From positions 9,507,501-9,571,500 of the forward strand of contig NC_079886.1 of assembly GCF_029227915.1 (NCBI RefSeq): a DNA stretch of 64,000 nucleotides, in the 5' to 3' direction. A model generated the notes under the pieces. It was not told the origin of the DNA. It searched no databases and saw only the letters and a list, made by a program, of their open reading frames with translations. Positions 11,115-24,410 of this stretch are shown one piece after another; the stretch's first letter is position 1, and every line of letters begins with the position of its first letter. A program made the position numbers and the translations under genes. The stretch is from Hydractinia symbiolongicarpus. Lineage: Eukaryota > Cnidaria > Hydrozoa > Anthoathecata > Hydractiniidae.

Positions 11115-12627
11115 AATTATCTATTTAAACTAAAAAAATATCATCATCAAGCGTGTGGTCAGCCTCTTTCCCAGCACCTGTTGTCTTTTGTTTATTTTTC
11201 AGAATGGATAATCGTTCCAGCCTGCTTTAATTTCTTCATTCTTTTGAAAGACCACACGTCTTTCCAATTTGTAAATACTTTTAACTCGTTCCAAAACATC
11301 ATTAAATTGCTTAGGGAAACGGAAGCGCATAGTTTAGCACTTTAGCTTTTAAAGAATATTTCAACACCACAAACAACAACAAGTGTCTGTTCAAGGCATC
11401 ATTTGATTGAATTAGTGGTAGAAATTGTTAGATTAGCTGAGGTGCGAGTTATCTAAGGGTGGTTATTGTAGATAAAAATTGTCCGTTGAAGAATTTATTC
11501 AAGGCAGGAGGGGGGGATTTGGTGACCCTATTGGTGCTGTGTGAAATTTGCGCTAATTTACTTTTATGCTGTACGAATTTCGACACCAACATGCGTAAAC
11601 TTCCTTTTTTTACTGTTATTAATAAAAGTTCTACGTAAGAGGAAGAGAGAGTTGGGGGAGGGGGTGTCACTAAGGCTATATTGTCGAAGCACAGAAACCG
11701 CTCGGAAAGACAACCACCTAAGACACCAAACATATTTTTATTCTGAACTTTAAGCTAAAAGGATATATTCACACTTTCACATGACTCGGCCGTGGACCGA
11801 ACCCATGAACCTTCTTCCATCACAAAGTCACGAGTCAATAGAAGAACCCATTTTTTTATTCTAACATACATGCTTAATAGGTTCCAAATTTGATGCTTTC
11901 TTAGGGTCATTGTAAAGGAAAAATACGCCCGGAATGTTGGGCAAGACCTCAGACAGAATGAAAACTAACATTCTTGTCTACTAAATATCCATGTAAGTAA
12001 AGTGTCTACAAACAGGCGTTTGATTATTAATTTAATACAATACCATAAAAATATTTTGGTCTGCGTTTTTTAAAAAAAAGTTAAATTATCGAAGGCTTCG
12101 AATCTCGAGCACAGTAAATTTGCGGTGTTACAATCACGAACTCAATGCTTATCCGTTTACTCAAATATGAAATCGGGATAACCGGATTACGGCGGGGTAA
12201 AGAAAACAATTGGTGGCTTTCAGACAGACAAATATTAGACACCAGACAAATAAGTCTGTGAACCACTAACATGCGATTTAAATATCACGTGATAACCCGG
12301 TTAATCTTTTTAAAATGCTTTATGGTCATGTGACCATAACACGTCCGTCGTTGCTGAAAAGTGGTTGTGTTTAGAAGAGTCAGACACAAAATATAATTCA
12401 TTATGCGAAAAGAATGCGCTCGAGAGGAGAAGTTATAAGGATGTTACAGTAGTTCTAAGCAGCTGTTTTAGCCTTTCCTTCCCTAAATAAAGTATGTACA
12501 TACAATTAGTTCAAAAGTAAGTTATTGTAATCTCTATTTTTATTATTTTTTTCATACTTTATCTTACCAAAGTGTACCTTTTCCTGGTTTTACTATCTGG
12601 CCTGTCAAGAGCTGCCAGGAAAACAAA
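11115..12627. other. Spacer, no gene seen
   Basis: Open frames on both strands between 11043 and 11753 overlap one another, and the first is partly SINE sequence. None shows a known domain. No splice chain could be built here. Confidence 0.45.
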
Positions 12628-12682
12628 ATGGACGACATTAGCAGCTCATGGAGTTGGTCTTATCCTGTGTCTCTATTTTTAG
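12628..12682 (+). other. Candidate orphan or alternative first exon
   Basis: An ATG at 12628, preceded by AAAACAAA, opens a short frame reading MDDISSSWSWSYPVSLFL. It ends at a possible weak donor (G/GTTTGT). It ends in phase 1, the same phase as the first coding exon of the BMPR2-like gene (17128-17245), so it could in principle join the exon at 17418 as an alternative start. The donor is weak and the intron would be long, so chance is a serious alternative. Confidence 0.2.
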
Positions 12683-15600
12683 GTTTGTATTTAATATTAT
12701 GTTATTAAAAGCAAATAATTTAGCCAGAAATTAGAGCTTTTTATTCTGTTTTTAAAATTTTCTCATTTGTTTCTTACAGGTATCTAGCTAGCTAAGTAAC
12801 TAGCTACCTGAAAAATTTTACTTTATTGACGACTTTCAAATATTTACAACAGTTTGCAAAGTTTTGTATATGCTTGCATATTCTATCAGGTAGAAAAAGC
12901 AGAACTATGTAGGGTAAATTGGTTATTAATTTAATTAAATTTTTATATTTTTTTAAAAAACGAAGTCCAAAAAGCGTGAAATAGATTTTTTAACCACGTC
13001 TTTCCAGGGGTGTTTCTTTGACACTGGTAGCTTACAGTAATTTGTTGTTGTTATTATTTTTTTATAGTAAAATATATTTTATACAAACAACAATGCCCAT
13101 AAAATGGGATATATTATTATATATATTTTACATTTATATTTTACATTAGCTTTACCAGAATTTCCTTCAAGTTTATAGTTGACTTCATGGTTGTTTCCAC
13201 TGGGTCCACTTAACCAGACTGCGAGCTGGTTTCAATCCGCATTCTCCAGAACTGGGAGCCACTGACGAACCCACTTCTCTATGTTGTGGCAATGTATTAG
13301 TGATAGTAGATTTTCTGAGAATTGTTCACCCCATTGGGTGATCATGATGGGCAAGTGTAATCAGTGTAGATAGAATTAAAGTTACTTAGTTCTGGGGACA
13401 GCTGATCGAATTCCACTTACTGAAACGCAATGTATTAGCATAACAGATGTTACACATAGATGTGCCATGAAAAAGTATCATCTCCTATGCAACAAAACTT
13501 GTCAGGGTATAGTATTTGACTAAGAATAGCATTGTCCATATATTACCAATGTGAATTTTACTGTAGAAAATAATTTGCTTTATCTCAATTTGTATTGCTT
13601 GCAAGCTTATATCTAGGGGGAGATACGAATTTGGATAAACCAGTCCAAATTTTTTATTAAGCACAACGCATATAAGAATACTGCAGGGTGCTAAAACTAC
13701 ACAGGGCATAATTTATCAAATGTTGTAACAGAGAATCTCAAACAGGTCACTTTAAAATTCCATTACCTATCATGAACACTCTGCACTACTCCGATGTGTA
13801 ATTTAAGAAAAATTTTGGTGCACTGTGAACTTACTGCATCAAAAACCAGCGAGGAAGCAAAATTTATCAAATGAACAAATACCATTAATAAAAGTTGTTG
13901 CAAAGGGTTCAAAGTTTCATTGTTATAGTTGTAATACACACTTTTTGTTTTATAAAAACAATTCTGTAACAAAATAAGTCTTTATGTTTCTCCCAAAAAA
14001 AGAATAAAATAAGAATATCTCAAGTCTAAATTATGCCATAAATTGAGAACAACCTAGGATCTCTCAAGCTACCAATAATTGTTTTTTCTAGCAATCGTTT
14101 CTTTTCTTACCTACATTTATAACTATTATTATAACTATATGCATGAAAAACCTTGCTGTTAAGTTGTTAAATAGTTTTTCTTCTTGTTAGCTACTATAAA
14201 CATTTGTCACCACTGATTTAAAAAGCCAAATCGTCTCTGAGGATGCCTGAGGATGGTTGGTTGCATTCGTTTTATGACTAAGAAAAAAAATTAGATATAA
14301 ATAAACCCCTCAAGTTTTGCAATAAAGTCAGATATGTGACAAGTGAACAAATTTTAATTGCTTCAAACTTTCAGTTTGTTTGGATAGGTTTACATAGTGA
14401 TGTATATTTTGTGTGGTCAGCTTAATTAATCTTGAAGGACGTGCATTGTCATTTGTTTCCAGGAGGGACTTCAAAGGTAGTTCTAGAGTATTTATAGCTT
14501 CCATTTAAGCTACAGAATTCTGAAATTTTTGCCAAACTAGACACATTAGCATTATTAAGGATTAATTCTATGACCTTTTGGACAAGAGTTGAGGGTTGTA
14601 CCAACAGAGATCCAATCACTTTGCAAACCTATCAGCTTTTGTTGCTGTTGTTACCCACAATAAAGAAAATATATTCCATTATGCTATAAAAAAGACTAGG
14701 TACAATACTCTCATGAAAATTGAGAAATATGATGCAGAAGTTTATTCTAGTTTACTTTTTACCTAAATGCAAGCTTCTAAGTTTAGTTACATCGTTTTCA
14801 TTGTTTGGTGCGAGACTATTAATATAAACAGCTGTTCTTTAACAGCAGTTAGCAACTCATATTTTTTGATGATTCAATAAACATATTTTAATTTTATTAG
14901 GTTACCTAATCTTCAATCAGCAGTAGACTGACAACCTGTTTAGACTTGACAGAATATCATAAGGCAATATTTATCAAGTTGGAGTGCTATGTTTATTTTT
15001 AAACAAAAACTTTTTTTTGCAATTAGTCAAGCAAACGAATTAAACTATAAGCACTTAATTTTATTTTTTACAAACAAATATCCACCGTGTACATCTGTTC
15101 ATAACACATTGCAGTTTTTGTTGTTTTACACAAAAAAATTTTTTACTAGAGAGCACTATAAAGAGTTTGACCAGAGGACTTCCTTTTATAATTTTGTGTC
15201 TCATAATACTTGTACATAATTTGTTTGGTTATGTACATCAGCATTATACAACCTTAAAAAGCTAAACAATCAGGTAGAAGTGTTTGGTTTTTATAGATGC
15301 TGACATGGTCTTCACTGTGTATGCTTGATGGAGATGATAGAATTTTTTTCTTCCATCTCAATAGCTTAGTGAGTCAAATAGTTTGCCAACAAAAGATTAG
15401 GTTCAATTTTAAATGTTTCCAAGTTCTGTGTACAGTTGTGAAACAACTCAATGTTAAAGACTAAATAGAATTACTGAAAAGAGCAAGGGTGTTAGTTTGC
15501 ACACATATGTTCACACCAGTTTGCCTGTGCTGACTCACTAAATGATGTAAAAACAACAAATGGGGTGTTTGTGTGATTTTCTGGAAGCTATTTGGACATG

Positions 15601-17121
15601 CAAAGGTATACACAAGATCATAAGTTAATCATATGCTTATGTTTATCAGATTTTTGTCTAGACAGGTATTTGTGAAGTTTTTAATATAGTTGTTTGTATT
15701 GCCTCAATAAACTGCAAACTTAAATTGTAAAACGATTTCATAAAAGATCAGCTATGTAAAGTAGATATTCACTTAGTTTTTTCTTTTTTAAAACGATTAT
15801 TTTGTGAGACTGTATTGTCTACAGTTAACTGGTTTTATACCATCTGGTTCATCATATTATTTTGTATTTAGCTAAAAAGGTAGATAAAATCTATCTACCA
15901 GACGGAACTGAAATACAGTATACAGCTAGAAAATATCAATTTTCTGCATGAAAATAGAAATTATGTGGTTTACAAATTAAAAGTAAATAAGTTAATATAA
16001 TATAGTAAAAAAGGTTAATCCTGTGTGTCTGTCTTTGACTTTATTAAAGTGGATTATATTTTTTACAATCTTCTTTGACAAAGTCTTTAAAATATCACCT
16101 ATAAAATTGTTCTGTAATTTACCACATATTGACATTAAAACATTAAGTAAATTATATATACGTATATATTCAAAAAGTATATTAAAAAGTATACCTTCGT
16201 AACTGTTTGTCTAGAGCACATAATCCTATACATTATTTTGATCAGAGTATTAAGTTTTTTGTAATAAATGCAATGGGTAAACAATTTTCTAAAAAAAAAT
16301 TGTATATGTACAAAATGGGACTAATTTCCAGAACCTGGGTCAACCCACCTATTTCAGAATAGACAGGTTTATGGTATCATCAACAAACCAAAAGGATGAA
16401 AGTAACTGTAAAGTAAATTTCTAAAAACATATTTCTGGTGTATACTTTGCTTGGCTGACATCACCAAATTCTTCACCCCCCATATCTCCTTTTAACAGTT
16501 CATGAGAAGCACATGATCCTATACATTATTTCAATTAGAGTTTTAAGCTAATGCACAAAGAGGGTGTTTATTAACTTTTTGATTGTTTGGTGAAGGGAAG
16601 AGCCGTTTATTTTTTTCTAATTTTTTTCTTTCCTCTTGAAGTATACTTTTTTTTATTTAATATTTATATCATCAATATCATTGTCAATACAGTTGAATTG
16701 TATTACAAACTGGTACGCATTGTTCTTCCAATGTTTTTAATAGGTTTTATGAAGTTTCTTTGGTGAAATTAAACATTTATACAATGTTTTGAATAAGCGC
16801 CCTTCCCTTTTTTGAAGAGGGCATTTTTTAGAAAAAATCATTGAAAAGGGGGTGTTTAATTGAGTGGCCATTTAATTAAGGGGACATCTAATAGGAGGTA
16901 GTGTTTATTTGAAGCAAGAGGCATTTTGAACGCAGTATTGAAAAACATCTTTGCAAGTTTCAAAGTTTTATTCCAAATGCCCTGTATATATCACTTGATG
17001 CTTTTTGTCAATACTTGATCTACAATTATAGTACCATCCATAACTTTTTTAGTTGTATTTTTTTTATTTATTTTTGAAGAATTGGATTCTGCTTTTTATT
17101 ATTTTTCAGCATTTATTTTAG
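12683..17121. other. Spacer or 5' region upstream of the receptor gene
   Basis: About 4.4 kb, AT-rich, with open frames at 13485-13709 and 13763-13972 (minus) and 14989-15219 (plus) that show no domain. No RNA gene or structured repeat was recognised. It may contain the promoter and untranslated exons of the receptor gene. Confidence 0.4.
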
Positions 17122-17127
17122 GTATAT

Positions 17128-20100
17128 ATGGCTGACATGACTTGGAGTGCTCCTAAAATGTTTACATTACTTTTGTTAGCATTTTTATTGGATACTGATC
17201 ATTATGCATGCCAGGGTACAACGAACGAACCAAAGTGGCTTGCATGTAAGTTAATAAATCAAGATCTTACTAACGTTTTATTTTCTTTCTAAATTCTTGT
17301 TTGACTTTACACATCTTTTTAAGTGGTACAAGCTCCTAAACTGTAATGTGTTGTTCAAGTTTCTTCTAAATGTTAGGTAAAACTTATTATCGATTATTAT
17401 AATTATTAATATTATAGTTACCAATAAAGACTGGGGTGAAGTCTATGAGCCATCAACCACCGAAAAACAGCTTGATCGAACAAAAATTAATTGCATTTAC
17501 GTTGGATCAGAAAAAGGTTCATCATACATGAAATGTGAAAAAAACTATTCTTGCTTTAGTCACATTTCTTTTCTTGTTGTTAAGAATAAAGTCACCATCA
17601 CGAAAAAAAGTCAGGGCTGTTGGCCAACATTTTTACGTAAAAAATCAGGAAATTGCACTTCTTCTGCTTGCTTGATTGAGGATGTGGAAAGATCTGGCAA
17701 TAATACAATTAAATCACGGTTTTGTTGTTGTACTGGTTCCTTATGTAATGCTAAACTGCAGTTTATTGAAAAGCATGACACAAGTAAGTTGCATATAATC
17801 AGTTATTTGTTAAATATTTTTGTGGAGATGGTGTAGTGGTAGCGCATTCGTCTTGTAATCATAAGGTTTCAGGTTCGAGTCCCCACTCCGGGGCACTTTA
17901 AATGTAGCGTTCTCAGCCCATTTGGTGCCATCTACAGACCGCTAATCGGCTTGTGTGGCAGGCAAGCAAATTAGAGCATTGCTATATGTATCTCTCGCGG
18001 TAATGTAACATAGTTACAGTCGGAGGGGAGGAAGAGCCAACCGTTAGGGTGGAATCCCCAAGGACGTTAAACTTCCCATTACTTACTTACTTAAATTTCT
18101 TGCCATGTTGTTATTACACGTTTTTTTTATAAGCAAGTGGATATTCGAAATCAGGCTGGGCTATGCTTTATGTGAAAGGCACAAACATGTTAACATTATG
18201 TTTATTTGAAAAAAAAAATACTTTAACATTGGTTTTTGAGCTACGATGGATTTTTTTGCTTTAAGGAAACAGTCACAAAACTAAAGGTATTGTTACACAA
18301 GGCTAAATTCAGATAGAGTAGTGGTATTAATTAAGCCTTAGATACTTTCTAATTAAAGTACCCATAAAAACACACACATACCAGAAGGATTGACCAATAT
18401 CCTCAAATGAACGTCTGATTTGGAGATAAACAATAACAGGAGAATGAGTGCAGGCCGTAAAGAATCAATTTGAAGCACAGTTCACTGGATGGAATAGTTG
18501 CTAGAATATGCCATAGTTTCTTAAAAATCATTCTGAATAGTATAGTAATGTGTTTATAAAAATATTTTTTGTCTTGAATTTATTTTTAAGCTACATTGCC
18601 TACAACATATAAAGTATTGGTTAGAAACGATTCCAAACTCATCCCAACGATGGTGGTGTCTAGTATAACCCTAGTGTTCATTATTGTCTGTCTCATCGTA
18701 TTATACTGTTGGAAACAGAAACAAAAGAGGAACACTAATGCAAGGCTATCACAAGCATTTTACTACGGGCAGTATCCAGCTCTAGAAATAAATATAATAG
18801 CCTCTCCTACCTTGGATGGTATATTACATGGAAACCTCATTCACCAGGGCTGTCATAGTGCTGTAAGACTAGGAACATTTAATGATAAAACTGTCGCAGT
18901 CAAGGTTTTTCCGCCGAGAAGTAAACTTCAGTGGAAAAACGAGAAAGAAGTTTATGGAATACTGGGTCAACACCCGAATATAGCTGAGGTAGGTTGCTTA
19001 AATATATCTCATGAACATTGATGCCATTCTGCAGAGGGCTGGTATTTTTATTATTATGTGATTTTTTATTTTTATTTTGCTACATTTAAATTCCTTTGTT
19101 TGTCTTGGATTTTATGCGCTTTTTTGGTTAAATTGGTTTCTTTTTCTTTTCTAAAGTCGTTTTTTTAATATCACACAGTAATTATGTAGTTTGCCTGAGC
19201 AACTTGTTTAACAGACCTCTGCTAATTCGTAAGGAAAATTTATGTTGCCATTCTGCCGAAGCTGATATTGCTTGTCCAAGATACCTCCACAAGTGAGTTT
19301 AGAGATTCATTGAATTGATTTGAAAAAATAAGAGTTCTTGAGTGTTATTTTTAGTGTGGCAACCCTGTGAGTTTTTAGGCCAATTCCCTGCTTGATTTAG
19401 AACTGTAAGTATGTTTTTCACCCTAAACATTTATGTTTGGTGTTTCAGTTCATCACTTGTGATCAGATTCAAGGTAACGAAAGCTTTGAAGGTGTTATCA
19501 TGATGTTGTATTATAAAGAAGGTTCCTTGTTAAATTATTTACGTCAGCGCACTCTCTCATGGAAACAAATGTTAAGAATGACATATGATGTGGTGAATGG
19601 TTTAGCGTATTTACATGGGGAAAGCGAGAACACCCGTGGTAGGATTTTTATATTTTTTATAATATATGGTGTATTGTTCTACGGTTTTGGGAATTTAAGT
19701 GAAAAGGCTGTATTATGTATACAATCTGGAGAAGCCATTATGCTTTGGGAAATTTTCCTATTCTCACTTAACTGACTGTATGCATGTGCATGTTATTCTT
19801 AAAGTCAGTGTTTTTATGTGTGAATAAATACTTACTGACTCACCCGTGTCACAAAAAATGAACGTATTTTTTAGTTTTAGTAAAGAACTTATTACTTGTA
19901 AAAGCATTAAGATAAAAATACAAATGTGATTCAAATGTGTGGAAACACTTGAAAATCCTGTGAAAATTTTGAACTGTTTATCTCAAAAATATGTGCTAAT
20001 ACGGTAAAACACACTTTAGTATATTGGTTGTGCATGTATAGTCGATAAATGGTTTAAGTTGCCAGTTTGCATCCAAACTAATTTAAGAAGCATAAAAATA

Positions 20101-21474
20101 TTTAATTCGTTATATAGGATTTGCAGTGATGATTTAATATATATATATATATCTTTTTTATCAGTTTTACCCTTTAAACTCTATGAAGCAATGGCGATAG
20201 AAGTTGAAAGTTTAAAAAAATTAGTGTCAACATCACTTCATTTATAGTTGCAGAACGATACTAATGTAAAGTGATGTCATTCTTTGTCCGTGTTATTTAC
20301 ATATTGGAATTTTATTTTTAAGAGGGTCAACTGAGACACGGCATTGCTCATCGCGACTTGAACAGCCGCAATATCTTGGTGAAATCTGATGGAACATGCG
20401 TTTTAGCTGATTTTGGTTTTGCATTACAATTATCGGGACATCCACCCGAAAAATATCCTTTGGTATGTTTGTGTTTTTGTTTGTTTGTTTATTCTTTTGT
20501 TTGTTTGTTTGTTTGTCTGTTTGTTTCAGTAGCTTACTTTCGATGTGGACCTTAAATAAAGAAATAAATAAATGAGCTAGCCATTTTTTGTATAGGTTGG
20601 TTCTCCCAGATACATGCCTCCAGAGGTACTGGATGATTCTTTGGTCCTAACTGATTGGATGTCATCGATGAAGCAAGTTGATTGTTACGCTCTGGGTTTA
20701 GTGTTGTGGGAATTGTGTCGTAGATGTTATGATATCTGCCAAGCAGGTGAGAACTTGAACCTGGGCATTCAGAAAAGATATTCGACTGTTTCGTATGAAT
20801 TAATTTAAAAAAACAATGCCATTATTTTATAGATGCAGACGTACCGGATTGTATGCTGCCGTACGAGGAAGAATTGGGTACTGGACCTTCATTACGAAGA
20901 GTTAAATATCACGTGTGTAGAAAAAGGCTAAGACCAAAATTTCCTGTCCAGTGGCGAAAAGATGACTATGTAAGAAAGAATTTTTTTCGCATACTAGAGT
21001 AGGAGCATTTGATCCGCTTAATTTTAAGAAGTCAATAAGTAAATTCGGGACTTCGAAGGTGAAGGTAAAGATACCGAAACTATTCTTAAATGAATTGTCT
21101 CGATGATACAAACTTTTCTTTAATTGGTGCCTCTACTTTGACGCCCCTACTTGGACGCCCCTACTATAACGCTCCATTTAGTAGTTTTATATTTCTGATT
21201 TTTTAATATTTTTATCTCATAGTCCTTGTCCTACTTTAAGCTGATTATGCAAGAATGTTGGGACCAAGATGGAGATGCGCGTCTCACATCATTGTGTGTT
21301 TTAAATAGACTAAAACAACTGATAGATGCGTTGTCAACGGAAGAACTCGAGCGTAGAGAAACATCTCTCGCACCAGAAACTTGTATTTATTTCGATGAAG
21401 GTCGTGAATTAAATGAAGCGATGCAGTCACTTCTGGTGAAACCAGAATGCTTAGCGAGTGCTGACATTGCGTAA
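17128..21474 (+). CDS. BMPR2: BMPR2-like TGF-beta family type II receptor serine/threonine kinase
   Basis: Exons: 17128-17245, 17418-17783, 18591-18988, 19449-19638, 20323-20462, 20596-20746, 20833-20969, 21223-21474. All junctions keep frame, giving 583 residues. Order: signal peptide (about 1-29); a cysteine-rich three-finger ligand domain with ten Cys ending FCCC...SLCN, the type II receptor signature; a membrane span near 182-202; then a kinase. The kinase has VAVK (Lys about 266), NEKEVY in helix C, HRDLNSRN (Asp about 369), DFG (about 387), MPPEVL and [12 protein letters not shown]. The [12 protein letters not shown]-like and CWDQD blocks fit BMPR2 better than activin receptors. Type II receptors bind BMPs and phosphorylate type I receptors at the cell surface. 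Oddities: the glycine loop is degraded, and the tail after the kinase is only about 50 residues, unlike vertebrate BMPR2. Orthology to BMPR2 is inferred from motifs. Confidence 0.88.
17824..18093 (+). mobile_element. tRNA-derived SINE, copy 2 (intact), in a receptor intron
   Basis: The head GGAGATGGTGTAGTGGTAGC carries a pol III A box and GGTTCGAGTCC is a perfect B box, as in a tRNA. The anticodon-stem positions no longer pair, so it is not a working tRNA. The body continues with CAGCCCATTTGGTGCCAT, a segment containing GTAATGTAACATAGTTACAG, and GGTGGAATCCCCAAGGACGT, and ends in (ACTT)n. It matches the copy at 10779 over most of its length. It lies in intron 2 of the BMPR2-like gene, in the sense direction. 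Confidence 0.85.
20467..20527. repeat. TTTG/TTTGT microsatellite
   Basis: A run of GTTT units with a few interruptions begins just after the donor of receptor exon 5. It makes a Val/Cys/Leu/Phe-rich open frame that is an artefact of the repeat. Confidence 0.7.
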
Positions 21475-24410
21475 TTTGTGTTGTATATTTTTTGTAGTTG
21501 TGTTGTTTTTGTTGTTTTTTAAACTTTAATATCATTGATGGTAATTCCACTTCTCGTCTAGGTGGACAAATTGCTTGCTCGCCTTTAGCTTCGTATGTTT
21601 TCATGTGTCGCCATTCGTTAATTTTGAATAAAAGACGGATATAGCAAACTTGTGAAGAAGTTATTACGCTGAGAATTTTTTACAGTTGAGAAATAATTTG
21701 AGCGTCAATCAAAACTAGTCAAGTTTATTTTAACCGTGAATGTTTTCTGCGTGCGAAGAGGTGCATGTTAGGTGATATAAGTCTACTGCTGCAACGTGTA
21801 GTTGATTTGTGTTTTTCATTTGTTGTTGTTGTTGTTGTTTTTACTGCGCTCACAGTACTAAAAATGAGTATTTTGTAAATTTTACTGTATGTTTAGTGTT
21901 GGCTGTTTGTGCAGCTAATAAAATGTTTAAAACGCTGTGAATTCCTTGCACATACGTATTTTGAAAGAAACTCTTTGAACGATTTTTGATGACACAAATC
22001 GTCTGCGGTGGAGTTCTTTCTGCAGCATTTATGCTTGGTTTGTGGATTATACGTTGACAACGGGCAACCTTCCGGATCCTCCTCCGTGGATATTATGATC
22101 ATATTGATCTGTGCTTGTTTTGTGTTTCAAAAATGTTGAAAGATAGAATACAGATAGCTATTAAGAATAGCTTTATTTAGATTTTATCGAATCACTTAAT
22201 CGTAGTTTTAGAATTTTTTTGGCACTCTGTTCGGTTTTTTATGTAATATTTTAAAATTTGGTTCCAAACTGAATTTTCCAACATTGTGTTTTTTAAAAGT
22301 TTGGTGTTTTACTGCAGAAATTTTGACCATTTTTGTTTAAGTTATTTCTTTTGATAAAACATAAACGAACTTTGTATATTCGTATCTTAGTTTCACCAAG
22401 GAGCCTTGGCTTCACGTACTAAAATAATTTTTCATGCTCGTGTGTCATTTTATACTGTTTTATCTGTTACTGTATCTGATACTAGATCACTTTCAGATTG
22501 ATGAAGATCAGAGGAAAATATTTTTTTCGCGAGTTAATACTACGAATGCACCATTTTAACGCAAATGCTTCACTCTTAGCACATTAATTTCTACCTTTGT
22601 TTTTATTTGTTTTAGTACGGAGCTAAACGTAGATATGTATTAAACACGCAAACTTTTAGAATGGTGAATTAGAATTTGCTTTATGAGGAATAATTGTTGT
22701 TGTTTTTTTGTTTTTTACTGGAGTGTAGATATCCACGTCTCTGACGTAGGAAAGGTTTGATTGGGGCCAGTACTTGTATTACAATGGATCTTTTTATTTA
22801 TTTTTTTGTAAAACTTTTGATTTTCAGCAGAATTACACCGTAAACCTGAAAAATTCTGAACAAGCTGAAATGTTACACAGGCATTAGGAAAAAATGAGTT
22901 TAATCATTTTTTCCTGACCCGGGGCACTCTCCCCATGTACAAGTGAAATTTAAGAAAGTCAATCTATCGAAAAACTATTTTAAACACTGGGCAGAGCAAC
23001 GTCGATTCCAGGGCCTGTAGCGTTTTTTGACATGAGTATGAAACGTTACAGGCCGTGGGGTCGAGGTTGTGGGGCAGAGATAAAAGAAAGAATGTCAAAA
23101 ATGGTATTTCATGTCAAATGCACTTGCCTCAAACTGTTAAGTCCTGCAGAAATGCCTAATTACAAATACCGTATTTTGGAGAAAAAAAGGAAAGGGAAAT
23201 GGAATGCTTGTTTTCCCTCTATGAGAATTGTGACAGTTCAAAATGTAGTCATAAAAATTACATGTTGAAATGGGTGGATTTGGATGTATGGGGTGCAAAA
23301 ACACTATGTTAGCCGCCTCTAGAACCCAGGGTAGATAGTTTTTAATATATTATCGGGTCAAAAAAAGTCGGTAAGAAAATGAGCAAGCCTACATCCTAGA
23401 ATCCTACTCACGCCGGCTCTTAGGCTCGTGTAAAGAAGAAGCACACGACAAGATGAGAGTTTTCTGGCTAACCAATCATCGATGTGGTTGAGAATAAAGG
23501 GAGCTTTGGGAGCGAGGTTGGGTTGACTAAAAGTAATGAATTTAAATAACAAACATTAAAGTGCATCAATATCACCGAAGTTATCGCGTGACTTACTTTT
23601 TTTGTTATTGATGTGTAAATTTGCAAGCAGCTAGCCAACCATCAATAGGCTCAAAATTGGGTTAAGTATCATTTTGAGGCTCATGTTAAATAACAAGCAT
23701 CACTATGGCGCAAAGCTTTAATGGTTTCTTCTTCCACAATGTAAAAAAGTAGAAAGTTGTGTTACGTTGATATACTTAAATAGTTTTTGTATGTAAGTTC
23801 ATTCAACAACCCTTTTTGTTTCTATATTGCACTATCAATGTCAATATAAAGTTTTGTATTCACTGGCGTTGTAAATACAAAAAATGGGTTAAACTTGGAG
23901 AAAGGTGGCGTCACATTGAAAGACCACTTTCACCTCTAGACTTTATGAGTTGTAAATTTCATTTTTATTTATTTTTGTTTTAAATTTATTTTTTTGATCT
24001 TATTGATTTTAAGTAACTGTTTCGTCAGGTTTTCCCAATTGCATAGGAGTTTTCGGATTTGTTTATGACATTGTATCTTATTCAGATAATCAGAAACATA
24101 TATCGTCTTTTTGATTAACATTTCAAATTTGATAGTCTTGTTAAGTATGTGGTTTAATTAAAGAGAATTGTCTTAAAAGGGGTTAACTGTCTAAAGAAGA
24201 TGAAGGCTAAAAGGTAGGGGTCTGTTACACAATTACAAACTATAGCCAAGTATAAGTATTTGAAGCATATTTAATAGACTGTATATATTATGGTATTATT
24301 AGTTAAAGCAGATGTCTTGTTACGTGTGACATGCTAACATTTAAAAACTATTACATTCTAAAATTTTAAATAATAGGGAATAAATATATAGAATCTTCAA
24401 AGAATATGTT
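21475..24410. other. 3' region of the receptor gene and spacer
   Basis: An AATAAA at 21627-21632, 153 bases after the stop, is a plausible poly(A) signal for the receptor gene. Further on there is an inverted repeat near 23010-23055 (GGCCTGTAGCGTTTT with AAACGTTACAGGCC). A foldback-family right end, GGGAGCGAGGTTGGG, lies near 23508. No coding exon was recognised. Confidence 0.5.

Noticed and set aside
17824-17896. tRNA-Thr-like sequence with loop CTTGTAA
   Set aside because: A and B boxes are good, but the anticodon stem does not pair and the sequence continues into a SINE body shared with another copy.
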